The notes under the pieces are model-generated. The model did no database searches. It worked only from the letters and a program-made list of their open reading frames with translations, and was not told the origin of the DNA. Shown one piece after another: positions 39,110-49,209 of a stretch of 64,000 nucleotides of DNA. The stretch spans positions 1 to 64,000 of the IMG/VR virus record IMGVR_UViG_3300010392_000664, one strand, 5' to 3'. Within the stretch, counting starts at the first letter, position 1. Every line of letters starts with the position of its first letter. The DNA comes from a virus. Both the position numbers and the translations under genes were made by a program.

Positions 39110-39794
39110 TTCCAACTTTCTCATAACAGTCACAGAACCGATGTTGCCATTGTAACTCAACCGCCGGTTCATGTTTTTCTAAAAACATCTCCAAACCATC
39201 AACAACGTGATGTTTCTTTCTCCCTCGATTCCGGACGTCATCAAAGACCATCCATCCGCCGACTTTGAGAAGTTCAAATGACAACAGGGCATCTTCAAGC
39301 ACTGCTGTATCTTCATGATCCCCGTCAATGACAATCAGATCAATTGAATTTTTTGTGAACGGCACATCTTTTACAGCAGCACCTTTTCTGACAAGTTGAG
39401 TAAGGGTATCACTGCTATAACCCCTGACAATTTCAAGCTGATCTCTCCAAGGGGCTAAATTATGAATAGCTCGTGAATGCACTCCATCCATATGATCCTG
39501 ATCTAGTTTTCTCGTTGCCGCCCAGGGATCTACCGCAAAAACTCGACTGTCGGGATGTTCCAAGAAGTTTTGCAGGCACCAAATCAAATCCATGCCTTCA
39601 AAGACACCAATTTGGATCATCTTGATTGGTTCATCCGATGAAAACTTCTTCGGCAGGAAAGTACTCCACGTCACTTGATTTCGTTGCCGAAACCATCGTT
39701 TCGTAAATTTGAAATCGTGAACATCCATATCAATAGGAATGCTTTGTTCATCATCTCGTTTTGCGAAGGCTTGCTTTTTAGAAATTCTAGGCAT
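39093..39794 (-). CDS. class I SAM-dependent methyltransferase
   Basis: 233 aa. Motif I is MIQIGVFEGMDL, then FAVDPW and SIDLIVIDGDHEDTAVLEDAL with LKVGGWMVFDDVRNRG. It is the same family type as the enzyme at 37249-37812, so the block carries at least two such enzymes. Acceptor unknown; sugars are likely from context. Confidence 0.83.
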   Translation of the reverse strand: MPRISKKQAFAKRDDEQSIPIDMDVHDFKFTKRWFRQRNQVTWSTFLPKKFSSDEPIKMIQIGVFEGMDLIWCLQNFLEHPDSRVFAVDPWAATRKLDQDHMDGVHSRAIHNLAPWRDQLEIVRGYSSDTLTQLVRKGAAVKDVPFTKNSIDLIVIDGDHEDTAVLEDALLSFELLKVGGWMVFDDVRNRGRKKHHVVDGLEMFLEKHEPAVELQWQHRFCDCYEKVGNDILY

Positions 39795-40746
39795 TGACTT
39801 CCTCCTGATACAAGGGGCACTTTTTGGTATGTGTAGTAATCAAACCATCACAATAAAAACACGTATCATCAGACAGATTTTTTACCCTATCCATGTACCT
39901 GTTGAGATACTTATAATCAATTTGAGGCAACCAATCATTAATTTTGCCGACGTTGTTCTCCAGCACTTCCTTAAAAATCGGCTCCCATAGCCATACACCT
40001 TTCGGTGTTTTATTCCATCGAAGATTTGAATCACCATGAAAATGCCATACTTTTACATCATCATCATTCAAATAAGGCGGTTGGAATTTTGGTGAACAAT
40101 TAAACGCCCCGCCCAAGTGCACGTGCATATCATTAGGTGAAAAAATAGATGGTAGAAGATGAAGAACAGTTTCATCCGCAATGAAAATATCCTGAACTTT
40201 ATAAGTCAAGGAAAACCATTTTTCCAACACCGGAGAGTTGGGACAAGCAGAAAAAATCCCGCCGTTAAGTGATGGGAACTTATTGGCGGGATTCAAAACC
40301 CGGCGAACATGAGACTGATCAATCCCATCTCTTCCTTCGAGGCGAGAGATTCGTTTATTGACAATTCTGCCAACAGCTACCCAGTCATTGAATTGAGTAG
40401 CAGAAAAACTAATGCCGTTGTTCAGTACATCGAATAGCTGTTCGATGTCGCCCTGCACCACGGTGTCGGCGTCCAGGTATAAAACACGATCGGCCTCAAC
40501 TTCCTGCATTAACCGAATCTTATCCATGAATTGACGATTACGCCTATTGTAATTCGGCTTTTCTCTTTCATGAGCAGTGATTCTTAATTGCCTGTGCGAA
40601 GCTATTTCCTGAACAAGAGGGTAACTTTCCGGCCACGCATAAACTTCAACAGGACCATCCCATACTTTTCTAAGGGAATGGATGCTGGCGACAAGGTAAG
40701 GGAGGTGGCCTTCACCGCTCATCAGATACACTACTTTATGATTCAT
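39787..40746 (-). CDS. glycosyltransferase, GT8-like
   Basis: 319 aa. The start VVYLMSGEGHLPYLVASIHSL, VLYLDADTVVQGDIEQLF (DxD with downstream DI..L) and PSLNGGIFSACPNSPVLEKW match GT8-type retaining transferases. A Cys/His cluster ends the protein (CFYCDGLITTHTKKC), an unusual addition that could bind zinc. Donor is likely a UDP-sugar. Confidence 0.78.
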   Translation of the reverse strand: MNHKVVYLMSGEGHLPYLVASIHSLRKVWDGPVEVYAWPESYPLVQEIASHRQLRITAHEREKPNYNRRNRQFMDKIRLMQEVEADRVLYLDADTVVQGDIEQLFDVLNNGISFSATQFNDWVAVGRIVNKRISRLEGRDGIDQSHVRRVLNPANKFPSLNGGIFSACPNSPVLEKWFSLTYKVQDIFIADETVLHLLPSIFSPNDMHVHLGGAFNCSPKFQPPYLNDDDVKVWHFHGDSNLRWNKTPKGVWLWEPIFKEVLENNVGKINDWLPQIDYKYLNRYMDRVKNLSDDTCFYCDGLITTHTKKCPLYQEEVNA

Positions 40747-41066
40747 TACTCTCCTTCGAAATCTTTGCAGTCACCCAAAATCATTACATTGGCACCTTTT
40801 AAACCAGCATACTTGATTGCCATTCCTAAAAGCATATATTCATCATCGTCATATGCCGCAGCGAAGGCATCTTGATGCAGGGCCACAAATTTAGCTTCTC
40901 CCTCGGCTACAAGACGGACAGATTCCACAAATTCAGGGAGGTACTTATGCACTGTATCCCATAGAATTGCCTTTCTTGTATTAAATTCTTTTTTAGACAC
41001 CTTTGGTCCCGACACCCCAGGTGTCAATTTTTTAGCTTTTGAAAAATCTTGTTGTTTTTGAATCAT
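40746..41066 (-). CDS. hypothetical protein
   Basis: 106 aa. A basic N-terminus (SKAKKLTPGVSGPKVSKKEF) and a helical C-part ending in alternating hydrophobic residues (LGMAIKYAGLKGANVMILGD). Stop and start codons overlap those of both neighbours by one base. No family recognised. It lies between two sugar-related genes. Confidence 0.58.
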   Translation of the reverse strand: MIQKQQDFSKAKKLTPGVSGPKVSKKEFNTRKAILWDTVHKYLPEFVESVRLVAEGEAKFVALHQDAFAAAYDDDEYMLLGMAIKYAGLKGANVMILGDCKDFEGE

Positions 41067-41809
41067 TAACCGACCTTTTTATTATGAGCCCATCTTGCAT
41101 ACGAATCTGGACAAGAACAGTAACGGGGATCGAAATGATCCTCGTCTACATAAATGGCATCGAATTGACCGATAACAGAACGATGAGTATGAGTCCAAAC
41201 CTGATAAAATCCCAGTTTAACTAATTCAAGATGAACTTCATATGGTGATGCCCAACCACCCTTGTTGCGAGGTTTCCCGGTCATCTCTACATTGATGACT
41301 TTGACGTGATTCTTGATAAACTTTTTGCCACCACGAATAACCAATGCTTCACTGCCTTCACAGTCAAGCCATAAAAGACATTCCTCATTTTCAAATGACA
41401 TCATATGGTGACTAAAAAAATCATCTAAAGTCGTAGTAAGTACCGACACCGGACGAGTTTTATTTTGATCCCCGTCATTTTTCTTTTTGTAGAATGAAGA
41501 CCCATCTTTCCAACTACGGCTCACATAAAGAATCTCTGAACCAATCTGATCGGATAAAGCCTTATCAGTTAAGTAACCGGGGAACTTATCCTTAATGGAT
41601 TTACAAATCTCCGGCGAAGGTTCGAATCCGTACAACTCAAAACCTTCGAAGTTTTCTCGCATGACTTCCGTTTCATGATGCCGCATACCGACACCGCCCA
41701 TTACAATCAAATCAGGATTAAATTCAAGCAGTTTGCAGTACTCCACTACTGCGTTTCCTGATCGACGATGAACCTTACTTCGATGTGGTTTTTTAATTAA
41801 ATCCTTCAA
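41066..41809 (-). CDS. FkbM-family methyltransferase
   Basis: About 247 aa if starting at the TTG at 41809, which has GGAG upstream; the open frame reaches another TTG at 41866. Motif I is weak (DLIVMGGVGMRHHETEVM), followed by LYGFEPSPEIC, LDDFF, ECLLWLDCEGSEALVIRGG and VEMTGKP, the FkbM pattern. FkbM enzymes O-methylate sugars or polyketides. It overlaps the transferase gene upstream by 17 bases or more. Confidence 0.78.
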   Translation of the reverse strand: MKDLIKKPHRSKVHRRSGNAVVEYCKLLEFNPDLIVMGGVGMRHHETEVMRENFEGFELYGFEPSPEICKSIKDKFPGYLTDKALSDQIGSEILYVSRSWKDGSSFYKKKNDGDQNKTRPVSVLTTTLDDFFSHHMMSFENEECLLWLDCEGSEALVIRGGKKFIKNHVKVINVEMTGKPRNKGGWASPYEVHLELVKLGFYQVWTHTHRSVIGQFDAIYVDEDHFDPRYCSCPDSYARWAHNKKVG

Positions 41810-42605
41810 GAGACTTCTCCACTTCCTTACGAACTGAACTTGTTGAAGAACAATGTTTCCAGCCAAGATTTTTCATGTTGGTGCAAATCACCGAATGCCC
41901 CATCCGCTTTGCCATATACCAATGATACCCATCTTGCGACCGAACCGGCAGCATTCCTTTGTCGCATGTAGCTATGGCATGAGCTGCACATACCTTAGTG
42001 AATTCAGTATTAAAAAACGCACACCATGAAATGATTCTTTTATGCCGCAACCGACTCCACCCATCCTTCGGTTTTAAATTCAAAGGAGGACTCACTTCAT
42101 CATCAAAAACGGAATGTTCTTCAGCCCATCTATCCAATTGAATCATTTGATCCGCTGGTTTAGTAAATCCCCAGGGATGTGAAATGATAGCTGGGTTACC
42201 TTCAAACCATTCCTGATCCACCCAACCCCCATCATGTCTTGTGGCTACTGTATCAAGATCTAATTTAAGCCAATATCGGGTATTCACATACCATGCTGGG
42301 ACATAAACAAAGCCCGCAAGCATTTTATACCTTTGCGGACAAGTCCACTTATTCGAAGGATCACCTGGGTACACAACACCCACTTCTGACCAAGGGACAA
42401 GTGATATTTTTGTAGTATAAAAGCTCAAATGAGAATCAAGCACATCCCAAACTTCATGATGGGTCACCTGTTCTCTGTCATAAAAAATTACAAATTTATG
42501 CTTAAAAAGATCTGGTTTATGTTTCTTCCAAGTAGGCAGAACGAGATTAAGCTGAGCTAAGTGTTTTCTGTCAACACCCAAAACCACGGTATAGTCATCA
42601 TACAT
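41793..42605 (-). CDS. glycosyltransferase-like protein (GT-A type)
   Basis: 270 aa. YTVVLGVDRKHLAQLNLVLPTW opens like a GT-A fold and WLKLDLDTVATR supplies a DxD motif for metal/sugar-nucleotide binding. A Trp- and His-rich C-part follows. No clear CAZy family can be named. It is coupled to the methyltransferase genes on both sides. Confidence 0.65.
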   Translation of the reverse strand: MYDDYTVVLGVDRKHLAQLNLVLPTWKKHKPDLFKHKFVIFYDREQVTHHEVWDVLDSHLSFYTTKISLVPWSEVGVVYPGDPSNKWTCPQRYKMLAGFVYVPAWYVNTRYWLKLDLDTVATRHDGGWVDQEWFEGNPAIISHPWGFTKPADQMIQLDRWAEEHSVFDDEVSPPLNLKPKDGWSRLRHKRIISWCAFFNTEFTKVCAAHAIATCDKGMLPVRSQDGYHWYMAKRMGHSVICTNMKNLGWKHCSSTSSVRKEVEKSLEGFN

Positions 42606-43780
42606 TAAAAGAAACCCCCCTTTGCGGCTTGGGTTGTTTTATCAGGTCTTTTTGATCGTACCACCCCACGTTGCAGACGAGTCTTTATAATCTCGCAATA
42701 CTCTTCCTGCAATTCGACACCAACTGCCCTACGCCCAAGTAATCTAGCAGCAACCAAAGTAGTTCCAGATCCGCTAAATGGATCCAAAACAACACCATCT
42801 TTTGGGGTTACAAGTTTAATGAGATACCTCATTAATTCCAATGGCTTGACAGTAGGGTGATTGTTTGCAGCACCCTTTTCCAGGGCATCGGCTTTTGGGC
42901 AATAAAAGAACCGAGCAACCGATCCATTTGCATCCGTCGGAAAGATATCAATAACTTCATCACTTCCGTCGTGCATAAGATTCGCTGGGAATCTCCCAGG
43001 AGTCAAATCAGCAAGCACAACATCACAAGCATTAAATACTTTTTTAGATGTGCGAGGGCCGACCCATTGCTTTCTGGCGTCAGTCAACTTGTCCTGATCC
43101 TCTGCAGGAATTCTGCATTCCCGAAGATTCAACCCGCCAGTTCCATGCTTCAAAACATTTTGAGCTACGGTTCCTTCAAATGACTTGCGTGCCATTGTAA
43201 TCGGTTCCATGCAAGGTTTGATGGCAGTTCCCCAGCCATCCCATATTTTTGCCTCTTCAGTAGCGGGTGCCGATACCGGGACAAGGCCAGTTTCGGGGTC
43301 AGGTGCGTTTTCTGGCCTTGCGGTAAAACTACCTACCGTCACCCGTCCGTTCGCGTCCTTGCGACCAGCGTGCAACCCTGCCGCCTTATGGCCGATCACT
43401 TCGCGAGTAGCCCCAGCTTCAATATCAATTCTTTTGCCGATGTCGGTAGATTTCGGGAAACCTTCCCCATAAATCCATGCCAGCATGTCCCTGATCTGAA
43501 ACCCGGCATCTTCGATGTTGATGGCCATTCTGTGCTGGGTGCGAGTTCCGGCAAATGCTAATACATGGCCTCCAGGTTTCAGTACACGGAGACATTCCTC
43601 CCATACTGCTTTTACTGGAACATCGTAGTCCCATTTTTTTGCCATAAAATTGATTCCGTAAGGAGGATCTGTGACGACAGAATGGATACTGTCGTCAGGA
43701 ATCTCTTTCATCATTTCTAAGCAATCCCCATTCAAAAGGGTGATGCCAAGATTCTCATCCTCATAATACGGTTCTTTCAT
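42605..43780 (-). CDS. DNA N4/N6-type methyltransferase (beta class)
   Basis: 391 aa from the ATG at 43780 (ATGA overlap). TDPPYGINFMAKKWD is motif IV and comes before motif I (LDPFSGSGTTLVAARLLG), with a long target-recognition region between. The ends resemble the enzyme at 4635-5372 (GVELQEEYCEIIKTRLQRG), so the two are distant paralogues. With no nuclease partner it likely protects phage DNA from restriction. Confidence 0.9.
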   Translation of the reverse strand: MKEPYYEDENLGITLLNGDCLEMMKEIPDDSIHSVVTDPPYGINFMAKKWDYDVPVKAVWEECLRVLKPGGHVLAFAGTRTQHRMAINIEDAGFQIRDMLAWIYGEGFPKSTDIGKRIDIEAGATREVIGHKAAGLHAGRKDANGRVTVGSFTARPENAPDPETGLVPVSAPATEEAKIWDGWGTAIKPCMEPITMARKSFEGTVAQNVLKHGTGGLNLRECRIPAEDQDKLTDARKQWVGPRTSKKVFNACDVVLADLTPGRFPANLMHDGSDEVIDIFPTDANGSVARFFYCPKADALEKGAANNHPTVKPLELMRYLIKLVTPKDGVVLDPFSGSGTTLVAARLLGRRAVGVELQEEYCEIIKTRLQRGVVRSKRPDKTTQAAKGGFF

Positions 43781-44847
43781 TTTTTCCTTCTTCTGTTCTT
43801 TTTCTTTTTCTCTTTGAAATACCACCCATCACAATCAAACGGCTCTTTCGGAAAGAACTGCAGGGCATCCTCAACTGCTAAATCAAATGGAGCATAATCA
43901 AATGCAGCTAAATGTGAATTCTGATTACAGTTAAATATTTCTAATCCGAACTTAGAAAATATTCCTTTTTGCTGCATTTCGCATAACCATTGATTGACGA
44001 TCTTATATTGATTATTGTTTGACCGAACTGCTCCTTCATCCCGGACTTCTCGGAAGGCATAATTGTCATGAAGATCCCGTCGTGGATCCATATACATATC
44101 CACTCCGACAAGATAAATTCTTCTTGCTCCCAGATAGTATAGTACTCTGATGGCAAGTAATAACGTACAAACCGTCTTCATTCCTCCAGTTTTTTTCACA
44201 CCGGCATCCAGGTTTCCCCAAGCAGCATGATCATCTAAGAAAAATGATTCATCAGGAATCAACCACGATCGTCTACCGAATCCCCAGACATTTGGGCAAT
44301 GGCAAGCAGACACCTTGTTTCCATTGATGAATAATTGCTGAAAACTACCATCTTCTTTTTTCCGCAGCCCACCCCTGTTCACCCGCATTTTCGGTGTAGG
44401 AACAAACTTCATAACTCTAGGATCTTGCCAAATCCCATTATGAAATTTACTGGGAGGATCCGCACAGATGAAAGCGGAAGCCCGATAATACGCCGCCATA
44501 TTATTTACGGCTAAAGAAAAGATGCCCCGTTGCTCGATTTTAGAAAGATCAAGCTGACGTGCGGAAGGACCACCTGCTACGAGAAAAGCAGTTCCATTAG
44601 CAAGCAAATTCCGCAAAGCATGAGTTTTTACTCCACACCAATCCTGAATAACAAGATCATCCTGAAATCGTTTATCAAAACATTTTGCATCTAATGTGAG
44701 TCTTTCACAACAGTCTTCGCATGAAGCATAAGGAAAATTCAATCCTGTTTTTGTGCAGACCTCATGTATAGCACATTTATAGGTTTGTCTTCCATCATCG
44801 GTTTTCTTATCGGGCAAAGCCTCTTTTAGATACACGCACTTGGGCAT
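43777..44847 (-). CDS. Maf/DUF115-like (MptE-like) protein, possible protein glycosyltransferase
   Basis: 356 aa. An N-terminal Cys-rich part (CAIHEVC...CEDCCERL) is followed by FLVAGGPSARQLDL, FSLAVNNMAAYYRASAFIC and a YLGARRIYLVGVDM segment. The GxGPS-type loop and layout resemble the DUF115/MptE fold of Maf proteins, which transfer CMP-activated nonulosonic acids to Ser/Thr of flagellin, and also of related pyrophosphokinases. It lies next to poly-serine tail proteins and in one block with a CMP-sugar synthetase. Family placement is moderate, function inferred. Confidence 0.6.
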   Translation of the reverse strand: MPKCVYLKEALPDKKTDDGRQTYKCAIHEVCTKTGLNFPYASCEDCCERLTLDAKCFDKRFQDDLVIQDWCGVKTHALRNLLANGTAFLVAGGPSARQLDLSKIEQRGIFSLAVNNMAAYYRASAFICADPPSKFHNGIWQDPRVMKFVPTPKMRVNRGGLRKKEDGSFQQLFINGNKVSACHCPNVWGFGRRSWLIPDESFFLDDHAAWGNLDAGVKKTGGMKTVCTLLLAIRVLYYLGARRIYLVGVDMYMDPRRDLHDNYAFREVRDEGAVRSNNNQYKIVNQWLCEMQQKGIFSKFGLEIFNCNQNSHLAAFDYAPFDLAVEDALQFFPKEPFDCDGWYFKEKKKKNRRRKK

Positions 44848-45151
44848 TTGAACGGCTCACTGTGTTGATTTGCCATGCCCTTCCGTTTGCTATCCTGACA
44901 CCATGACCACAACTTTTACATTTTGTCCCACTTTTATGCACCAGAACTTCTAATTCTGATCCGCAATAGGGACAAGCACCATACCGAGATAAGGTGACGT
45001 AAATTGGTCCAGCAAATAGGATACAACTTGCAATCCACACCGGAGGGCAGATGAAGCCCAGGATAACAGAGAATATCCCTAATGGCCAGCCGAAAATAAA
45101 ACAAGCCATAATAAAAAGACAACCCGGTGATTTGATTTCTGCACCATTCAT
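44807..45151 (-). CDS. membrane protein with C-terminal zinc ribbon
   Basis: 114 aa, GGAGG before the ATG at 45151. Two membrane segments (about 11-33 and 35-54, with FIMACFIFGWPLGIFSVILG and IASCILFAGPIYVTL) are followed by CPYCGSELEV...CKSCG, a zinc ribbon. It overlaps the next gene by 41 bases. Role unknown; it may anchor the neighbouring modification enzymes or serve in late functions. Confidence 0.65.
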   Translation of the reverse strand: MNGAEIKSPGCLFIMACFIFGWPLGIFSVILGFICPPVWIASCILFAGPIYVTLSRYGACPYCGSELEVLVHKSGTKCKSCGHGVRIANGRAWQINTVSRSNAQVRVSKRGFAR

Positions 45152-45205
45152 AATTTTACCTCCAGCACAGTATACACAATCTTTCTGAGTTTTTGATGAA
45201 AATTT

Positions 45206-47335
45206 TCAAGAACTTGAAGAACTCGAGCTTTGCCCAGAACTTGAATCACTGCTGTCTTCTTCCTCACATCGACTATCAACTAACGTATGCCCCAAAAACA
45301 CAGACCCCTCTCCGTCCTCAGCTATCGCATAAGGGTTAGCTATTCCGACTTGCTTGTTTTCCCAAACTAAATCCCCATTTGAATCCAATTGCACTAAAGA
45401 TCCATACTCTGGATTTTCAGTATTTGATGTGAAATAATACCTTTCCAAATCTTCAGAAATATGAACAGCGGGATAGTTTGTGTTACCGGTGGTTCTTTCT
45501 AATAACTTATCAGGAGATTTTGCCCACACCATTTCTCCTTTTGTTATTGTCAATCTACTCACTTCATAAAGTTCATCACCTGAATATTCAAATATTCTTT
45601 TTCCCCATCTATAAAAAGATCCATTTCCTGAAAAGGTCATTGCCACCGTTGAGGCAGAACCACCTAATGGACTAACTCTAAAAATCCCAAACAAGTACTC
45701 AACGCCATCTATTTCTACAATTTCTGATCTTCCATAAGCCCAATCAATAACATTATCATTTATAACCGAAGTGCTCCCAAACAGTACTATTCCTCCACCT
45801 CCCCCATAAATGGTTCTTTGCAAATTACCATCTGTATCATAAACCACTATTGCAGGAAATTCGGAAGAATCCCGTTCAGTTGATAGCCATATATTCCCAT
45901 CATGAATAGTCATTGTTCTTCCAGATGGAACAGCTAGAGGCCAATTTCCAGCGGTCACCTCCTGCAACCCTAAAGTGAATTTCAAAATATATCTTTGTAA
46001 TGCAACCTGCCCCATAGTATAAATGAATGATCCGTCAGTAACCATACTTGTAGGACTAATGCCCATACTCCACGGACCAGCCTGAAGTGTTGGTGTAGCG
46101 GCATGATTCGTTCTGTCAACTTTGTAAAATCTAAAGGGAAATGGTGTATTAAAGGCATAGTAATAGTTTCCTATAAAAACACCTGCACCTAATCTTAAAT
46201 TGAAGTATGAAGTTAAAGAACCCCCCGAATCAAAAAACGTCATCCCAGCTCTGTTGAATAAACCACCAACAACACCATCTTCATCGCAAGCATAAGGAGC
46301 TTCTACACCAAATCCAGTTGTAGCCGAAGCATCCGTAGTCCAATCAGGCGTAGCAGAATCAGTGAAATGATTCATACCATTACTATTAGCAGCATAAAAT
46401 CCACCATTAGGATCCCCTAATCCATTCATAAATCCAAATCCACCAGATTCAACATCTCTAAAATCTTCCGAAATTGAAATTTGTCTTAATGTGATTTCAT
46501 TATCTGGTAATTGAACATTATATGGACTTGATTCAGATATTCGCTCTTCGCCAATTAAAATATAATCACCATTCACATCGTAAGATTGAGCATTTTGATT
46601 AACAAAACCTAAAATGATTCCTGTTTCTGGATCTGCTATTGCCGGTCCTAGTCCTCCAGCATTCAAAAATAAGTTATTGTCAGTATTAAATGATAGTTGA
46701 GGCTGAGCTGTGCCAACAAATGAGCGAAAGGTGCGTGACAGGTAAACTAGATTTCCATCAAAATCCAACTTTGCTATTCTAGAGTAATCTAAAGATACAT
46801 AAATGAATTGATTATCTTTATCAACAGCAAATCCTATTGTTGCCGCCCGTCCAAAAAAAGTTCCATCAGCATGCAGTATCTCAACAGGCCAATTAGCTTG
46901 AACTAATTCAATTCCATTTTTATCTAAAAGATGAATATCAGCATGCTCATCAAAAACTCCAAATGTATGAGATGAGACTGACTGAGTATTTCCAAGAGGG
47001 GCATGCTCATCATACCCGTTCACCTGATACCATTTTACATCTCCAAGCACACGACCGACCTTGATAGCCGCTCCAATAGGAGTATCAAAATCAGATGCTG
47101 ATGACGCTGATGATTCGCTATCTTCATCAGCTAATTCTCGAATTGTTGATTGAGAATAAATGAACCCGTCTATTTTCAAAGTCCGAGGAAGACCTACACG
47201 AGTTTGGCCGAAGAACTTACCATTTGCTATATTGATATTTGATAAATCAACCAAATCCTCACATGGAAATGGTTGATGAAAAAAAGCCCACGGCGGTCGG
47301 CAGCATGGGCATAATCCAGAATAAATAGATGTCAT
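45206..47335 (-). CDS. large beta-propeller-like tail or adhesin protein with Ser-rich ends
   Basis: 709 aa. Repeated strand units such as GFAVDKDNQFIYVSLDYSRIAKLDFDGNL... (broken here) and VQLDSNGDLVWENKQV suggest a beta-propeller over most of its length. A Ser/Asp/Glu patch lies near residue 75 (DEDSESSASSAS) and the C-terminus ends in a Ser-rich tract (DSSSGQSSSSSSS). Near the N-terminus is a Cys motif (CPCC). It is the last structural gene before the modification block, where receptor-binding proteins are often found. Confidence 0.65.
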   Translation of the reverse strand: MTSIYSGLCPCCRPPWAFFHQPFPCEDLVDLSNINIANGKFFGQTRVGLPRTLKIDGFIYSQSTIRELADEDSESSASSASDFDTPIGAAIKVGRVLGDVKWYQVNGYDEHAPLGNTQSVSSHTFGVFDEHADIHLLDKNGIELVQANWPVEILHADGTFFGRAATIGFAVDKDNQFIYVSLDYSRIAKLDFDGNLVYLSRTFRSFVGTAQPQLSFNTDNNLFLNAGGLGPAIADPETGIILGFVNQNAQSYDVNGDYILIGEERISESSPYNVQLPDNEITLRQISISEDFRDVESGGFGFMNGLGDPNGGFYAANSNGMNHFTDSATPDWTTDASATTGFGVEAPYACDEDGVVGGLFNRAGMTFFDSGGSLTSYFNLRLGAGVFIGNYYYAFNTPFPFRFYKVDRTNHAATPTLQAGPWSMGISPTSMVTDGSFIYTMGQVALQRYILKFTLGLQEVTAGNWPLAVPSGRTMTIHDGNIWLSTERDSSEFPAIVVYDTDGNLQRTIYGGGGGIVLFGSTSVINDNVIDWAYGRSEIVEIDGVEYLFGIFRVSPLGGSASTVAMTFSGNGSFYRWGKRIFEYSGDELYEVSRLTITKGEMVWAKSPDKLLERTTGNTNYPAVHISEDLERYYFTSNTENPEYGSLVQLDSNGDLVWENKQVGIANPYAIAEDGEGSVFLGHTLVDSRCEEEDSSDSSSGQSSSSSSS

Positions 47336-48234
47336 CCCTCTACTACTCCAAGTTGAGATAAGGCAGCAATAACACCCATTCCACTACCCCCTTCCAGATC
47401 ACTCCAATCTGCCCCAGGTATCGGTTGTGGGCGATTACCACAATCGTTTATGAATTCAACTCTGATCGTTGCATTTGGTAACGGACCCATAGTGACTTTG
47501 ATATTAGAATCATTTGACGTGCCGTCAAAAGGATTATCACTTGCTGAACTTTCAGAACTAACTTCATCGTCATCATCTACAGGATTATTAATTACTGCAA
47601 GATGGGTGAGAAGAATATTTTTGAATTCAGTAGCTGTTGCATCATATGGAAATGTCAGAGTTTGTGTGTGATCATAAAATTGAGTGTTAATTCTCCATAT
47701 TAAATCAAACTCACCATCAGTAGGTTTCCCTAACAGGGTAATATCAATGATGGCGTTTTGCGGATCACAAAGACCACCAGCTCCTGTCAGGATCGGTATG
47801 AACGCCCCACGTTGAGAATCCCAATAAGCTGTGAGTACATCACCAACTTGAAGTGTTGTGGCGTTGACTGATCCGGCGTCTAAATCATGTGGCTCAGCTT
47901 CATCATCGGTATACCATTCTCGTGCAGCATGATCATAGTACCGAAACCGACATTCGAACAACACCTCGTCATCTAAAATACTAGATTCAGACGACCGGGA
48001 TGAGCTTAGTGACTCAGAAGAATTAGATGAACTACTTTCTAATTCAGATCCTTCAGCAGTTATAACAACTACACGTTGAATATGGGGAGGAAGGGGACTG
48101 GAAGACCCATCTCGAGTGATTGCATATGGAGAACCACCTCTGCTGGCTATAGGCCGCACAACAGAATTTATGTCATTGACATGCTCATGACTTAAAAAGT
48201 CACCTGCTCTTTTATCGGGAAAGATTTCTCTCAT
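47332..48234 (-). CDS. tail-associated protein with Ser-rich insertion
   Basis: 300 aa. A Ser-rich stretch (about 70-88, ELESSSSNSSESLSSSRSS) splits a short N-domain from a beta-rich C-part; a second, shorter Ser/Glu patch (DEVSSESSASDN) occurs near 225. It overlaps the adhesin gene start by four bases. Placement after the tape measure and one further tail gene suggests a tail-tip component. No family recognised. Confidence 0.6.
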   Translation of the reverse strand: MREIFPDKRAGDFLSHEHVNDINSVVRPIASRGGSPYAITRDGSSSPLPPHIQRVVVITAEGSELESSSSNSSESLSSSRSSESSILDDEVLFECRFRYYDHAAREWYTDDEAEPHDLDAGSVNATTLQVGDVLTAYWDSQRGAFIPILTGAGGLCDPQNAIIDITLLGKPTDGEFDLIWRINTQFYDHTQTLTFPYDATATEFKNILLTHLAVINNPVDDDDEVSSESSASDNPFDGTSNDSNIKVTMGPLPNATIRVEFINDCGNRPQPIPGADWSDLEGGSGMGVIAALSQLGVVEG

Positions 48235-48237
48235 TGT

Positions 48238-49209
48238 TTATATTCTAAACAGAACATTAAAATCTACTGTTTCATGTATTTCATTCTTCCCGTCAATTTT
48301 TACTCTAACCCACCCGGTTTTGGGATCCCAAATACTATTATGACCGTGTACCCTGCCCTTCCAAAACACCCGCTTTTCCAAAAACTTCATGTCAACAGTA
48401 ACGGGCGGTGTTTTAGTAATTCCAGCTTGCCATGTTTTCTGTTCCGAGTATGACCACCCTACAAATAAAATCGTTTCCGGACCAGCACCAAAAAGCCAAT
48501 CTAGGGGACTTCTGTTAATTTTCCCCATAGCAGCTCGCAACCGACCTATGATTTTATCGGTAAATAAATCGTAAGGTACACTTCTCCACTTCACTGACCA
48601 TTGCACCATTGGCACCATGACAACTACCGGGAGAAGGGGATCTCTTAAAGGAGAGTCATTTTCATTAGTATCATCTTTTGATTGATCTTCTACAAGATGT
48701 TCTTCTTGGGGTTCATCAGCAGGAGGAGGTGGTATTTCCTCTTCCGTTTTTACTCCATTGGGCATAGGGGCATGAAGAAAGTCACCAGTAGCGGAGGCGT
48801 TAACCTCTAAAAACGCATCGGGATCTTCATCTTCCTGGATTTCAGTGTCGTAATGAATTGTGCATTCAACGATACCAAAATAAGTGTTAGCTGGTGCTCC
48901 AGAATCAAACCCCCAAGGATCAATAGGGTAATCTGAATCTAATGATCGGAAACTTATCTTTCGTGCTCCCAAAGCCGGGAGTCCGATGAGCTGTTTCGTA
49001 GTGGGGTAAGATGTTTGCCCGAATTCAATAGGGGCAGGGAGCATAAACGATAAAAAATCAGGAAGACGATTAGCGGGAATCAACACCCTTTGAGATAGGT
49101 TTCCTCTTTCCCTTTCAAATTCACCTTCAACGCCCGCCGCTAACTTGTACGGAATGCCGTTGTCGGTCCTTAATCTCCATTGTGTGGGATCTTCCGCATT
49201 ACCAGCCAT
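48238..49209 (-). CDS. tail protein, possible distal tail/baseplate component
   Basis: 323 aa. Two beta-rich halves are joined by a Pro/Glu/Asp-rich linker (about 160-190, EEEIPPPPADEPQEE). Directly after the tape measure gene, siphophages normally encode the distal tail protein, and the length fits. The end (VRVKIDGKNEIHETVDFNVLF) is strand-rich. No specific motif recognised. Confidence 0.55.
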   Translation of the reverse strand: MAGNAEDPTQWRLRTDNGIPYKLAAGVEGEFERERGNLSQRVLIPANRLPDFLSFMLPAPIEFGQTSYPTTKQLIGLPALGARKISFRSLDSDYPIDPWGFDSGAPANTYFGIVECTIHYDTEIQEDEDPDAFLEVNASATGDFLHAPMPNGVKTEEEIPPPPADEPQEEHLVEDQSKDDTNENDSPLRDPLLPVVVMVPMVQWSVKWRSVPYDLFTDKIIGRLRAAMGKINRSPLDWLFGAGPETILFVGWSYSEQKTWQAGITKTPPVTVDMKFLEKRVFWKGRVHGHNSIWDPKTGWVRVKIDGKNEIHETVDFNVLFRI

